A stretch of 64,000 nt of DNA from Tubiluchus corallicola (lineage: Eukaryota > Priapulida > Priapulimorpha > Priapulimorphida > Tubiluchidae): assembly GCA_030141605.1 (NCBI GenBank), contig JAQGDQ010000029.1:427501-491500 (forward strand). The letters are read 5' to 3'. The notes under the pieces are model-generated. The model did not search any database. It worked only from the letters and a program-made list of their open reading frames with translations, and was not told where the DNA came from. Every line of letters begins with the position of its first letter. Position 1 is the first letter of the stretch. The position numbers were made by a program, and so were the translations under genes. Positions 49,301-50,634 of the stretch are shown one piece after another.

Positions 49301-50634
49301 CAGCATCCAGTACTACAGTGTATTACTGACTAAAACTGACTGTAGTATTCTGATGTTTAACAAATTGTGTGGCAAGTTTTTTGTGGTGTGATGATATCAT
49401 TGATGGTGGTAATTACTGGTACTGGCGCTGGTGATGTAGTTATGAAAATTACATAATGGTATGGAGCTATGCTAAATTATTGTATGCATTGATTTGTGAC
49501 GGGAAACTGAAAAATTTATCAAACTTTAATTATTAATTTTGCTGTTAAAAAGCAGCACTTTTGCCTGTATGCAAGGAGATCGCAGGGACAGTGGACAATA
49601 TTGATAGCACTGCACTCGATTAATTATAATTATATTATTAGGATAGATTTATCTACGTAGTCATTTCAGTGACTGACATCTTTACAGAAAAATTAAATAA
49701 CTTGATTATTTTCCGCTAGAAAGATTATAATGGAACTTAAATTAGCACCGGAACTTCTCTTTATAATGACTTAACACTTCCGCTGGTAAATTTATCTCCC
49801 AAGTTTGCTGATGCATCTGGTAACTTAGAAAAAAATGATCGCGCATCTAGGGTTTTATCAACTCCCTATACATCGAAACAAGCAGTCCTCTGTACTAAAA
49901 GCAGTAAACTATTATAAGGACATAACCATAGTTGATTCGTTGGCTGCTATGATGACCTGATGAAACTATTGCCTTTATCAACAGCTTAATTGAGTAGAAC
50001 TTGGCCAAATTAACACACTAATCTGCAAAAATATCACAGATAAAATTCACAAAAATAACATCAACACGAGCGGAGTAGCTGATTGGCGCTATAAAGACAC
50101 AATTAAACAAGTGTTATCCACGTTAAGAAGTGCATACTGTATGCGACCTGCACGAGTGGTATGGTGACCGTTAGGAGGATCGCGTCGCACTAAATGGATA
50201 AATACCGACAAAGCTGTGGCACCTGTATCAGTTCAGTGCTTCATCTTAGAGCACGATCCTTGATAATGATGAATGTTCTGGTCCTGCCAAACAGTCACAT
50301 AGTAAATATGTATGCCCTGCCGCTAAGTCTGAGCCTTGCAGGTGCTAAACTGTACAAAAAAAACATGTGCACGACAACAGTACAATAATTATTATTATTC
50401 TCATTTTTCCTAATGGTTGCGGCAGGCTCAGCAGCATCAGCTTTCATCACCATAATTATAATTACAGTAATTTAGTAATCATGTTAACTTACCAAAGTCT
50501 TTGTAATGGCAAAGAAAAAGAAAAGGCGACCCTCCAGTGAACACATTCTGCAGATTCGCAGAGGAAAGTTTGTTACTTAAAAAGCACACTAGCAGCAAAA
50601 CAAATAACAAAAGTCGTTTTACTACTAATGACAT
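604..50634 (-). CDS. RELN: Reelin, 5' part of the gene (48 coding exons, 3' end outside the window)
   Basis: Reelin is a giant secreted extracellular-matrix glycoprotein; in vertebrates it signals through lipoprotein receptors (ApoER2, VLDLR) to guide neurons. The model joins 48 exons on the minus strand, listed separately below. Each is bounded by AG and GT, every phase matches, and no stop interrupts about 2,494 codons (7,484 nt). Domains in order: signal peptide (residues about 1-27), reeler domain (to about 183), linker (to about 420), then reelin repeats. Each repeat is a BNR-type A half, an EGF module of the form C-x-G-H-G-x-C, and a B half. EGF modules fall at about residues 655, 1015, 1425, 1775, 2135 and 2485, so the window stops in repeat 6 of the usual eight. 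Residue numbering tracks mammalian reelin within a few residues over 2,400 positions, so no domain is lost. No initiator other than 50634 is plausible because it opens a good signal peptide. Introns not mentioned separately show AT-rich sequence with nothing recognised. Confidence 0.95.
1263..1431 (-). CDS. RELN: Reelin exon 47: repeat 6A
   Basis: Encodes residues about 2392-2448: IQLEYSLNNGKSWELVDKGC, FPSTASCPSYYEPTIYKGDV, then WNRVTIKLPSYTK, matching I-E-L-E-Y-S-V-D-L-G-L-S-W ... W-T-R-I-T-L-P-L-P-P-Y-T-R. Confidence 0.94.
1739..1843 (-). CDS. RELN: Reelin exon 46: repeat 6A
   Basis: A 105-nt exon encoding residues about 2357-2391: TDVARFAMTSSVQITELTYL then QFDLAMSCLAGSCF. Matches [26 protein letters not shown]. 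Threonine 2358 sits where mouse reelin has receptor-contact Lys2360. Confidence 0.92.
2334..2475 (-). CDS. RELN: Reelin exon 45: repeat 6A start
   Basis: Encodes residues about 2310-2356: IYIGGDDLGMRTLTDDFATH, then NWILQAGSRLGYYCSRLSSA and LIFDG. Matches I-L-I-G-G-N ... V-L-E-D-D-F-T-T ... W-L-L-H-P-G-G. Phase 1 out. Confidence 0.94.
3646..3898 (-). CDS. RELN: Reelin exon 44: repeat 5B
   Basis: Encodes residues about 2225-2309: VQFILNIGCGATPRQSTSLI, LFQFSVDGVTWSMLESFSSS, then LRWWQPTCDG and DWSISQ. The donor CAG|GTGCAT is chosen because exon 45 supplies I-Y-I-G-G. Reading through the donor would give a similar V-H-I-G and then a stop. Confidence 0.93.
4294..4444 (-). CDS. RELN: Reelin exon 43: repeat 5B
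   Basis: Encodes residues about 2175-2225: RWSEMSGAEIDEVCGSDVST, RSLHFYLSGERILVSHDLDL, then RFV. Matches R-F-L-L-M-S-G-G ... C-G-I-L-S-S-G-N-N-L-F-F ... R-D-L-D-L. Confidence 0.92.
4757..5103 (-). repeat. Dispersed repeat family, copy A (reelin intron 42)
   Basis: Read on the minus strand this carries, in order, a TAGCAGCAATG start, a GCACACCTCACTAA block, and a CCAGCTGG / AATTTTAAATTATCAAG end. The same order occurs in copies at about 39838 (plus), 42889 (plus) and 56595 (minus). It is about 340 bp, has no ORF and no clear terminal inverted repeat, and is probably a non-autonomous transposable element. Confidence 0.6.
5255..5478 (-). CDS. RELN: Reelin exon 42: repeat 5A end, complete EGF 5, repeat 5B start
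   Basis: Encodes residues about 2100-2174: ARFRWYQGEYTPFSFPPTWA, VDNIYIGPLCAYHCYGHGYC and CLCDSGYSGQYC. The whole EGF lies in one exon, unlike the other EGFs. Y-G-H-G replaces S/N-G-x-G. The GTTTGT donor gives phase 1. Confidence 0.94.
6005..6243 (-). CDS. RELN: Reelin exon 41: repeat 5A
   Basis: Encodes residues about 2021-2100: KVGCGGSSDAENAVRFEISM, DDGATWSLVRAADETAH, then NWKRVTLPLDDISYC. The last cysteine (about 2099) precedes G-x-x-R-F-R-W-Y-Q, the position of the vertebrate inter-chain cysteine near 2101. Confidence 0.95.
7022..7118 (-). CDS. RELN: Reelin exon 40: repeat 5A
   Basis: A 97-nt exon encoding residues about 1988-2020: LVFDSFAGQRAMYTRDIQID then RGSVVQFE. Matches M-V-F ... 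H-S-I-T-T-R-D-L-N-V-N-E-N-T-I-I-Q-F-E. Phase 0 out. Confidence 0.93.
7794..7944 (-). CDS. RELN: Reelin exon 39: repeat 4B end, repeat 5A start
   Basis: Encodes residues about 1938-1988: DVWALDNVIIGGDVIPPNVI, YDTLDEAPQQNAFMFWPGGR, then DYFCS, matching L-L-D-T-F-D ... W-F-F-Y-P-G-G ... L-Y-C. Confidence 0.94.
8457..8551 (-). CDS. RELN: Reelin exon 38: repeat 4B
   Basis: A 95-nt exon encoding residues about 1906-1937: FYNLPLPDQAKTNASRIRFW then QPSHGG. It matches V-P-L-P-Y-T-A-Q-T-N-A-T-R-F-R-L-W-Q-P. Confidence 0.94.
8922..9097 (-). CDS. RELN: Reelin exon 37: repeat 4B
   Basis: Encodes residues about 1848-1906: VRMLESIDFDLTSTRYLQFV and VLVQFTNNGGITWHLLRELR. The G-G-I-T-W-H-L motif is identical to the vertebrate one. 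Phase 2 out at GTGAGT. Confidence 0.95.
9605..9779 (-). CDS. RELN: Reelin exon 36: EGF 4 end and repeat 4B start
   Basis: Encodes residues about 1789-1847. CDEGFGGQFCVPLAQLP is nearly the vertebrate C-D-R-G-F-G-G-P-Y-C-V-P-V-V-P-L-P. RVYGAEVGPMCDTLVGGSSL then VFHK follows. Phase 0 out. Confidence 0.94.
10335..10373. repeat. (AAT)n microsatellite in reelin intron 35
   Basis: About 13 uninterrupted AAT units lie just downstream (gene sense) of exon 35. Confidence 0.95.
10439..10579 (-). CDS. RELN: Reelin exon 35: repeat 4A end and EGF 4
   Basis: Encodes residues about 1742-1789: TPATRFRWMTEGDIPAGEIW, ALDNIYVGTGCPWLCSGHGY, then CDRARC. The EGF is split by the usual phase-2 intron. Confidence 0.96.
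11396..11557 (-). CDS. RELN: Reelin exon 34: repeat 4A
   Basis: Encodes residues about 1688-1742: LDYSVDSGRSWHAVEDECLP then PNVGCNGYHSSSHYNAETHS. Vertebrate [21 protein letters not shown] aligns without gaps. Phase 2 on both sides. Confidence 0.94.
11755..11945. repeat. TGY-rich imperfect trinucleotide tract in reelin intron 33
   Basis: An imperfect run of TGT, TGC and GTC triplets on the plus strand. It creates spurious Leu/Cys-rich open frames but has no match to protein-coding sequence. Confidence 0.75.
12572..12680 (-). CDS. RELN: Reelin exon 33: repeat 4A
   Basis: Encodes residues about 1652-1688: LAETWDIHILPSAFIQFDIM then IGCGRYTYPFS, matching [23 protein letters not shown]. Confidence 0.94.
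12984..13160 (-). CDS. RELN: Reelin exon 32: repeat 3B end, repeat 4A start
   Basis: Encodes residues about 1593-1651: APWAVDSIKLSDERRQSNFQ, DDFELEQSNGWFKTGEG, and LTCLAPNNALEF, equivalent to Q-W-A-L-D-D-V ... D-C-L-S-M-D-T-A-L-I-F. Phase 1 on both sides. Confidence 0.93.
13515..13753 (-). CDS. RELN: Reelin exon 31: repeat 3B
   Basis: Encodes residues about 1513-1592: LQFAFRLGSDHLSTCRSAYS, LLQCSMNNGLSWLTVKELHY and LRWWQPGCQ. The donor G|GTTGTA is used because the alternative three bases on would create a stop with exon 32. Confidence 0.92.
14267..14477 (-). CDS. RELN: Reelin exon 30: repeat 3B start
   Basis: Encodes residues about 1443-1513. MVDDFDQQDGYSNMWEKVIG, then CGTLVDRDSLWFGLHGPRVL, matches M-F-D-R-F-E ... 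L-W-Y-K-I-T-G-A-Q-V-G-T-G-C-G-T-L. Phase 1 in, phase 2 out. Confidence 0.93.
15079..15230 (-). CDS. RELN: Reelin exon 29: repeat 3A end and EGF 3
   Basis: Encodes residues about 1392-1442: VQFRWHQEGFG, SDVYIGHSCEDHCSGHGLCT, then RRGCVCNAGFAG. Here the intron falls after the EGF rather than inside it (phase 1), unlike EGFs 1, 2, 4 and 6. Confidence 0.95.
16173..16393 (-). CDS. RELN: Reelin exon 28: repeat 3A
   Basis: Encodes residues about 1319-1392: VKLQYSVDDGATWLNVLDTC and GWRLVVIPVPDTVTN. The S-V-D-D-G-A-T-W BNR-like box is clear. Phase 2 out at GTATGT. Confidence 0.94.
16943..17104 (-). CDS. RELN: Reelin exon 27: repeat 3A start
   Basis: Encodes residues about 1265-1318. SSGWLSL, EYCSSDGKVLVLSGHQKHRF and DMRLQPGDVIQFK parallel M-S-V-W-L-M-L ... 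D-L-T-L-K-P-G-Y-V-L-Q-F-K. Phase 0 on both sides. Confidence 0.92.
17508..17667 (-). CDS. RELN: Reelin exon 26: repeat 2B end
   Basis: Encodes residues about 1211-1264: FVRVSLPADARSQ, FRWWQPAHDGKGSDQWAMDS, then GGTLRQLEDSLR. The W-W-Q-P and Q-W-A signatures are intact. The tail lies where vertebrate reelin carries its N-terminal processing region. Confidence 0.93.
18608..18816 (-). CDS. RELN: Reelin exon 25: repeat 2B
   Basis: Encodes residues about 1142-1211: RQLTTADFDTSKTTYLQFYL, GGGDDRLCNN, and ILLQYTTDMGATWKLLKELP. The GTTTGT donor (after GA) is required to join F-V-R-V-S-L-P in exon 26. Confidence 0.92.
19578..19706 (-). CDS. RELN: Reelin exon 24: repeat 2B start
   Basis: Encodes residues about 1099-1141. 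LTGGERIDGERSCGVLTSGG then TLYFYK matches V-I-G-G-E-I ... C-G-V-I-S-S-G-S-S-L-Y-F. Phase 0 on both sides. Confidence 0.93.
19870..20343. repeat. Tandem duplication of about 251 bp in reelin intron 23
   Basis: Two adjacent copies (19870-20092 and 20120-20343), offset by 251 bp. Both contain TTTTTCCTATAACACAAAA or a close variant, then GTACCATGTAAAACTAAATG, then CAACTTTTGTACTATAAACC. They differ at scattered bases, so the duplication is not very recent. Confidence 0.85.
20458..20665 (-). CDS. RELN: Reelin exon 23: EGF 2 end and proline-rich insertion
   Basis: CDKGYQGESC closes EGF 2. It is followed by a proline-rich stretch, PAEVPVIPPPVAPPPPKSIL, and an acidic tail EVPPERPVESENQ. The vertebrate linker at this point is only a few residues (P-E-A-A-L-P-S-T-I), so this exon adds roughly 35-40 residues of likely disordered linker within repeat 2. 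Confidence 0.92.
21556..21693 (-). CDS. RELN: Reelin exon 22: repeat 2A end and EGF 2
   Basis: Encodes residues about 983-1029. SFRFHQ, DEWAIRHLYIGPACPGLCMG and HGRCVDASC are the W-A-x-x-x-x-Y-I-G and EGF signatures. In this EGF the usual S-G-H-G is M-G-H-G. Confidence 0.94.
21694..23972 (-). other. Reelin intron 21 (2.3 kb), with CRE-like sites
   Basis: No exon is recognised. The segment around 22940-23090 is less AT-rich than its surroundings and contains a full CRE palindrome TGACGTCA (22950-22957) and a half-site TGACGTAA (23077-23084). Both follow the same GTTAGTTTC. Confidence 0.4.
23973..24112 (-). CDS. RELN: Reelin exon 21: repeat 2A
   Basis: Encodes residues about 937-983. LWNMVNPQCLPSMPHCSSYD and TWKRVTVMLPKHTW match L-V-Q-E-E-C-L-P-S-M-P-S-C and W-R-R-V-I-V-L-L-P-Q-K-T-W of vertebrate reelin almost residue for residue. 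Confidence 0.95.
25204..25369 (-). CDS. RELN: Reelin exon 20: repeat 2A
   Basis: Encodes residues about 881-936: FIDKDTVKFPRSLEMHPIPV and MAQFELLMGC, then LLEFQYSLDN. It corresponds to vertebrate M-I-Q-F-S-L-V-M-G-C ... L-E-Y-S-T-N. Phase 0 out, GTAAGT donor. Confidence 0.93.
25896..26135 (-). CDS. RELN: Reelin exon 19: repeat 1B end, repeat 2A start
   Basis: Encodes residues about 801-881. CRFRWWQQSHSGSNQDVWAI is the R-W-W-Q-P ... W-A-I-D signature of B halves. The segment ending GRYCGPEQAI opens repeat 2A. The GTATAT donor gives phase 2. Confidence 0.92.
27002..27163 (-). CDS. RELN: Reelin exon 18: repeat 1B
   Basis: Encodes residues about 747-801: FLQFTVRLGSKSKSGKCPGP, then LTWTLLKEIQFDKYDEPA. 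This is the B-half cysteine loop and the T-W-x-L-L motif. The acceptor is the AG before ATTTTTGCAG, not the one after it. Confidence 0.92.
27545..27772 (-). CDS. RELN: Reelin exon 17: EGF 1 end and repeat 1B
   Basis: Encodes residues about 671-747. CDDGYQGTACE closes EGF 1. FLSESFSDD and CGILSSGKPMVFNGQGTREI match F-I-S-E-S-F-G-S and C-G-V-L-A-S-G-K-A-L-V-F. The donor GTTATT is non-consensus but gives the only in-frame join to R-F-L-Q in exon 18. Confidence 0.9.
28524..28587 (-). CDS. RELN: Reelin exon 16: EGF module 1
   Basis: A 64-nt exon: IFIGECANACSGHGRCSLYG then C. Two in-frame acceptors exist. The outer one (first base 28587) restores the F-I-G strand seen in all repeats; the inner one at about 28575 would delete about four residues. 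I prefer the outer. Confidence 0.88.
28768..28877 (-). CDS. RELN: Reelin exon 15: repeat 1A end
   Basis: Encodes residues about 613-649 with WKKVTLPLPYSALTNSVRFK and HWAVDD. These are the W-x-R-I-T-I-P-L-P and W-A-I-D-N signatures that precede every EGF module. Phase 1 out. Confidence 0.92.
29805..29933 (-). CDS. RELN: Reelin exon 14: repeat 1A
   Basis: Encodes residues about 570-613: VQLQYSTDKGQSWQTLMSPC, a BNR-box-like S-x-D-x-G-x-S-W motif typical of each reelin half-repeat, then a cysteine-containing loop ending SSLNGQG. Confidence 0.92.
30069..30161. repeat. Polypurine (GA-rich) tract in reelin intron 13
   Basis: About 90 bases almost entirely A and G on the plus strand; the transcript therefore carries a polypyrimidine tract. 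Confidence 0.85.
30487..30695 (-). CDS. RELN: Reelin exon 13: repeat 1A
   Basis: Encodes residues about 501-570. FCLTQKSRAVSGENVWYIDN and YVAQFGINMQCGDDTN correspond to F-C-L-R-Q-K-N-H ... V-W-A-V-D and M-I-Q-F-S-I-N-L-G-C-G. Phase 0 in, phase 2 out at GTAAGT. Confidence 0.92.
31918..32015 (-). CDS. RELN: Reelin exon 12: repeat 1A
   Basis: Encodes residues about 468-500, including KLDMMVQVTGLRRKSVYLVQ. Conservation is weaker here, but position, length and phase (1 to 0) match the vertebrate segment I-I-L-Y-A-K-I-E-G-R-K. Confidence 0.8.
32230..32400 (+). mobile_element. tRNA-derived SINE in reelin intron 11
   Basis: It contains an A box, TAGTTCAGCTGG (32243-32254), and a B box, GGTTCAAATCC (32283-32293), at tRNA-like spacing, followed by an unrelated tail. 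The anticodon arm does not fold as a functional tRNA, so this is a SINE head rather than a tRNA gene. A similar stretch, GGCATTCACCGTCATA or close, occurs near 32085 and 32395 and could be a diverged target-site duplication. Confidence 0.7.
32430..32560 (-). CDS. RELN: Reelin exon 11: repeat 1A
   Basis: Encodes residues about 424-467. WEVVGGELG, then AMNGSRRRVCTTELDTRRAE and LKFYMG, match G-W-D-V-L-G-A-V-I-G ... R-K-L-C-T-P-S-M-D-T. The donor GTACAA is weak but required by frame. Confidence 0.87.
32958..33109 (-). CDS. RELN: Reelin exon 10: linker into repeat 1A
   Basis: Encodes residues about 374-424. SSCQSDGAAVVFNGEAGQNS then YITTRDLDLS matches the vertebrate H-S-C-Q-S-D-G-N ... F-A-T-T-R-D-V-D-L-S. 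The next acidic stretch leads to ESFNAAVPFG, the start of repeat 1. The acceptor was chosen by frame: AG|AGC rather than the AG two bases on. Confidence 0.92.
33774..34188. mobile_element. Non-autonomous TIR element (TA target site) in reelin intron 9
   Basis: Left end CACTCATACCTCGGTTTGC and right end GCAAACCGAGATATCAGTG are imperfect inverted repeats, each flanked outward by TA. This is typical of Tc1/mariner-pogo type elements. The 415 bp hold no transposase. Confidence 0.72.
34098..34393. repeat. 148-bp tandem duplication over the end of the TIR element
   Basis: Copies 34098-34245 and 34246-34393 are nearly identical; I see one difference (CCGAGATA against CCAAGATA). Both contain the right terminal repeat of the element at 33774, so the element's end is present twice. 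Confidence 0.92.
35002..35221 (-). CDS. RELN: Reelin exon 9: linker, W-A-I-D-N motif
   Basis: Encodes residues about 300-373. LPDGARSENVCFRWQQGDG, CWAIDNIVIVNSAYHPSGIE and NWIFFPGGQVK follow the vertebrate LPEDAKGENVQFQW, CWALDNILIINSAH and NWLFFPG order. Ends in phase 0 at AAG before GTATGG. Confidence 0.95.
35784..35877 (-). CDS. RELN: Reelin exon 8: linker
   Basis: Encodes residues about 269-300: GTCKFVADSDIHIQYGLNNC, then SQWRNIETIR. This is the BNR-like strand pair (vertebrate G-S-C-R-F-S ... W-I-Q-L-E-K-I-R). Phase 1 in, phase 2 out. Confidence 0.9.
36878..36929 (-). CDS. RELN: Reelin exon 7: linker (52-nt micro-exon)
   Basis: A short exon, ASHAVNTSTATSLQFSLG, between TTTTAG and GTAAGT. 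It matches the vertebrate segment TTGLNTTTASVLQFSIG and is needed to keep the frame between exons 6 and 8. Confidence 0.9.
37713..37752. repeat. TTAGGG-like tract in reelin intron 6
   Basis: A short degenerate run of GGATTA/GGGTTA units, similar to the metazoan telomere repeat TTAGGG but interrupted. A longer inverted counterpart lies at 58503-58605. Confidence 0.7.
38555..39053. mobile_element. MITE-like TIR element in reelin intron 6
   Basis: Terminal inverted repeats of 25 bp: TACCGTATATACTCGCATAT plus AAGCC at the left, and its exact reverse complement ending at 39053. Sub-terminal copies of CGCATATAAGCCG recur inside both ends. No transposase ORF is present. The outer TA may be the target-site duplication. 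Confidence 0.85.
39354..39450 (-). CDS. RELN: Reelin exon 6: linker
   Basis: Encodes residues about 219-251. GQNCGNVLVGNSISFCSENW parallels the vertebrate EQCGAIMHGNAVTFCEPYG segment. Ends in phase 0 before a GTATGC donor. Confidence 0.9.
39838..40172 (+). repeat. Dispersed repeat family, copy B (reelin intron 5)
   Basis: Starts at GCATTAGCAGCAATGTTGTA, carries GTGGCGCACTCTTTGTTAAC and CCCACTGGGAAGGTGATACA, and ends near TTTTTCAAAAGTAAGCAT. It is the clearest plus-strand copy of the family also seen at 4757, 42889 and 56595. Confidence 0.65.
40453..40558 (-). CDS. RELN: Reelin exon 5: linker after reeler domain
   Basis: Encodes residues about 184-219 with HENGIILRDNFD and LNPEIW, matching vertebrate HSDSIILRDDFD and LNPNIW. 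Donor GTATGA, phase 2 out. Confidence 0.93.
41330..41400 (-). CDS. RELN: Reelin exon 4: end of reeler domain
   Basis: A 71-nt exon. FATVTLRDQVLIKDSQVLQL followed by CENK matches the end of the vertebrate reeler domain (F-M-A-T-A-T-H-R ... L-C-E). It lies after the 3.9-kb intron 3. Phase 2 in, phase 1 out. Confidence 0.92.
41578..41871. repeat. Minisatellite, about 80 bp x 3.6, in reelin intron 3
   Basis: Units begin at about 41581, 41662, 41742 and 41820, each with CTGTGCGAG or close and CTGACCAAAAAC. The last two are the most alike. Both strands are open through it, which is an accident of the unit rather than a gene. Confidence 0.92.
42889..43165 (+). repeat. Dispersed repeat family, copy C (reelin intron 3)
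   Basis: TTTGCATTAGCAGCAACACT, GTGGTGCATACGTCACTAAC and AACTGGGAAGGTGAGTTAG match copy B in the same order and strand, with more divergence. The 3' end is lost. Confidence 0.6.
43555..43680 (+). mobile_element. Possible retroelement 3' end in reelin intron 3
   Basis: A stretch ending in AATAAA followed by ATTTTATTACATTACATTAC, a short-repeat tail typical of LINE 3' ends. No coding part is recognised, so the assignment is weak. Confidence 0.3.
45287..45533 (-). CDS. RELN: Reelin exon 3: core of reeler domain
   Basis: Encodes residues about 78-160. FDGFILTGLYS and the stretch FICSIVASHISVSPVKQLDF parallel vertebrate FDGLLVTGLYT and FMCSVVASHVS. The exon ends with APPSGTGCIEF, like APPAGTGCVNF. 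This is the strongest single match to the reelin N-terminus. Phase 1 in, phase 2 out. Confidence 0.95.
45750..46215. mobile_element. Nested pair of tRNA-derived SINEs filling reelin intron 2
   Basis: A plus-strand SINE (about 45938-46165) has an A-box-like TGGTCGAATAGTG, a B-box-like AGTTCATATCT (45992-46002) and a tail TGTCTTTGGTCTTTGTC. It splits a minus-strand copy: the head is at 46166-46215 (minus: GGTTGGGTGGTTGAGTGGTC) and the body and tail at 45750-45937. The two tails match over about 70 bases, for example GCTAAACAGCCGT against GCTAAATAGCCGT. Confidence 0.72.
46409..46498 (-). CDS. RELN: Reelin exon 2: reeler domain
   Basis: A 90-nt exon, phase 1 to phase 1, encoding residues about 48-77 including FHLSVSINGGEKKYSPG. 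This fits the vertebrate segment around the I-S-L-H-I-A-G-N and Y-V-P-G-Q-E-Y motifs of the reeler fold. The donor is GTAAGT. Confidence 0.88.
46639..46715. repeat. AT-rich tandem tract in reelin intron 1
   Basis: Repeated ATTAACAATATTATT units of slightly varying length, grading into (ATT)n. Confidence 0.85.
49076..49148. repeat. Perfect 32-bp inverted repeat with 9-nt loop in reelin intron 1
   Basis: The arms 49076-49107 and 49117-49148 are exactly complementary (AAAGTTAGAATGTGTGTCAC ... GCTGTTGC). They are separated by GTTTTTGCT and stop sharply at both ends. Either strand would fold into a 73-nt hairpin. Confidence 0.95.
50493..50634 (-). CDS. RELN: Reelin exon 1: signal peptide and start of reeler domain
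   Basis: ATG at 50634 opens MSLVVKRLLLFVLLLVCF, a basic n-region and long leucine-rich core. A likely signal peptidase site follows SSA (residue about 27). The mature start SPFLFLCHYKD resembles the vertebrate SPFFFLC reeler start. The donor GTAAGT is at 50492; the exon ends in phase 1. Confidence 0.93.
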
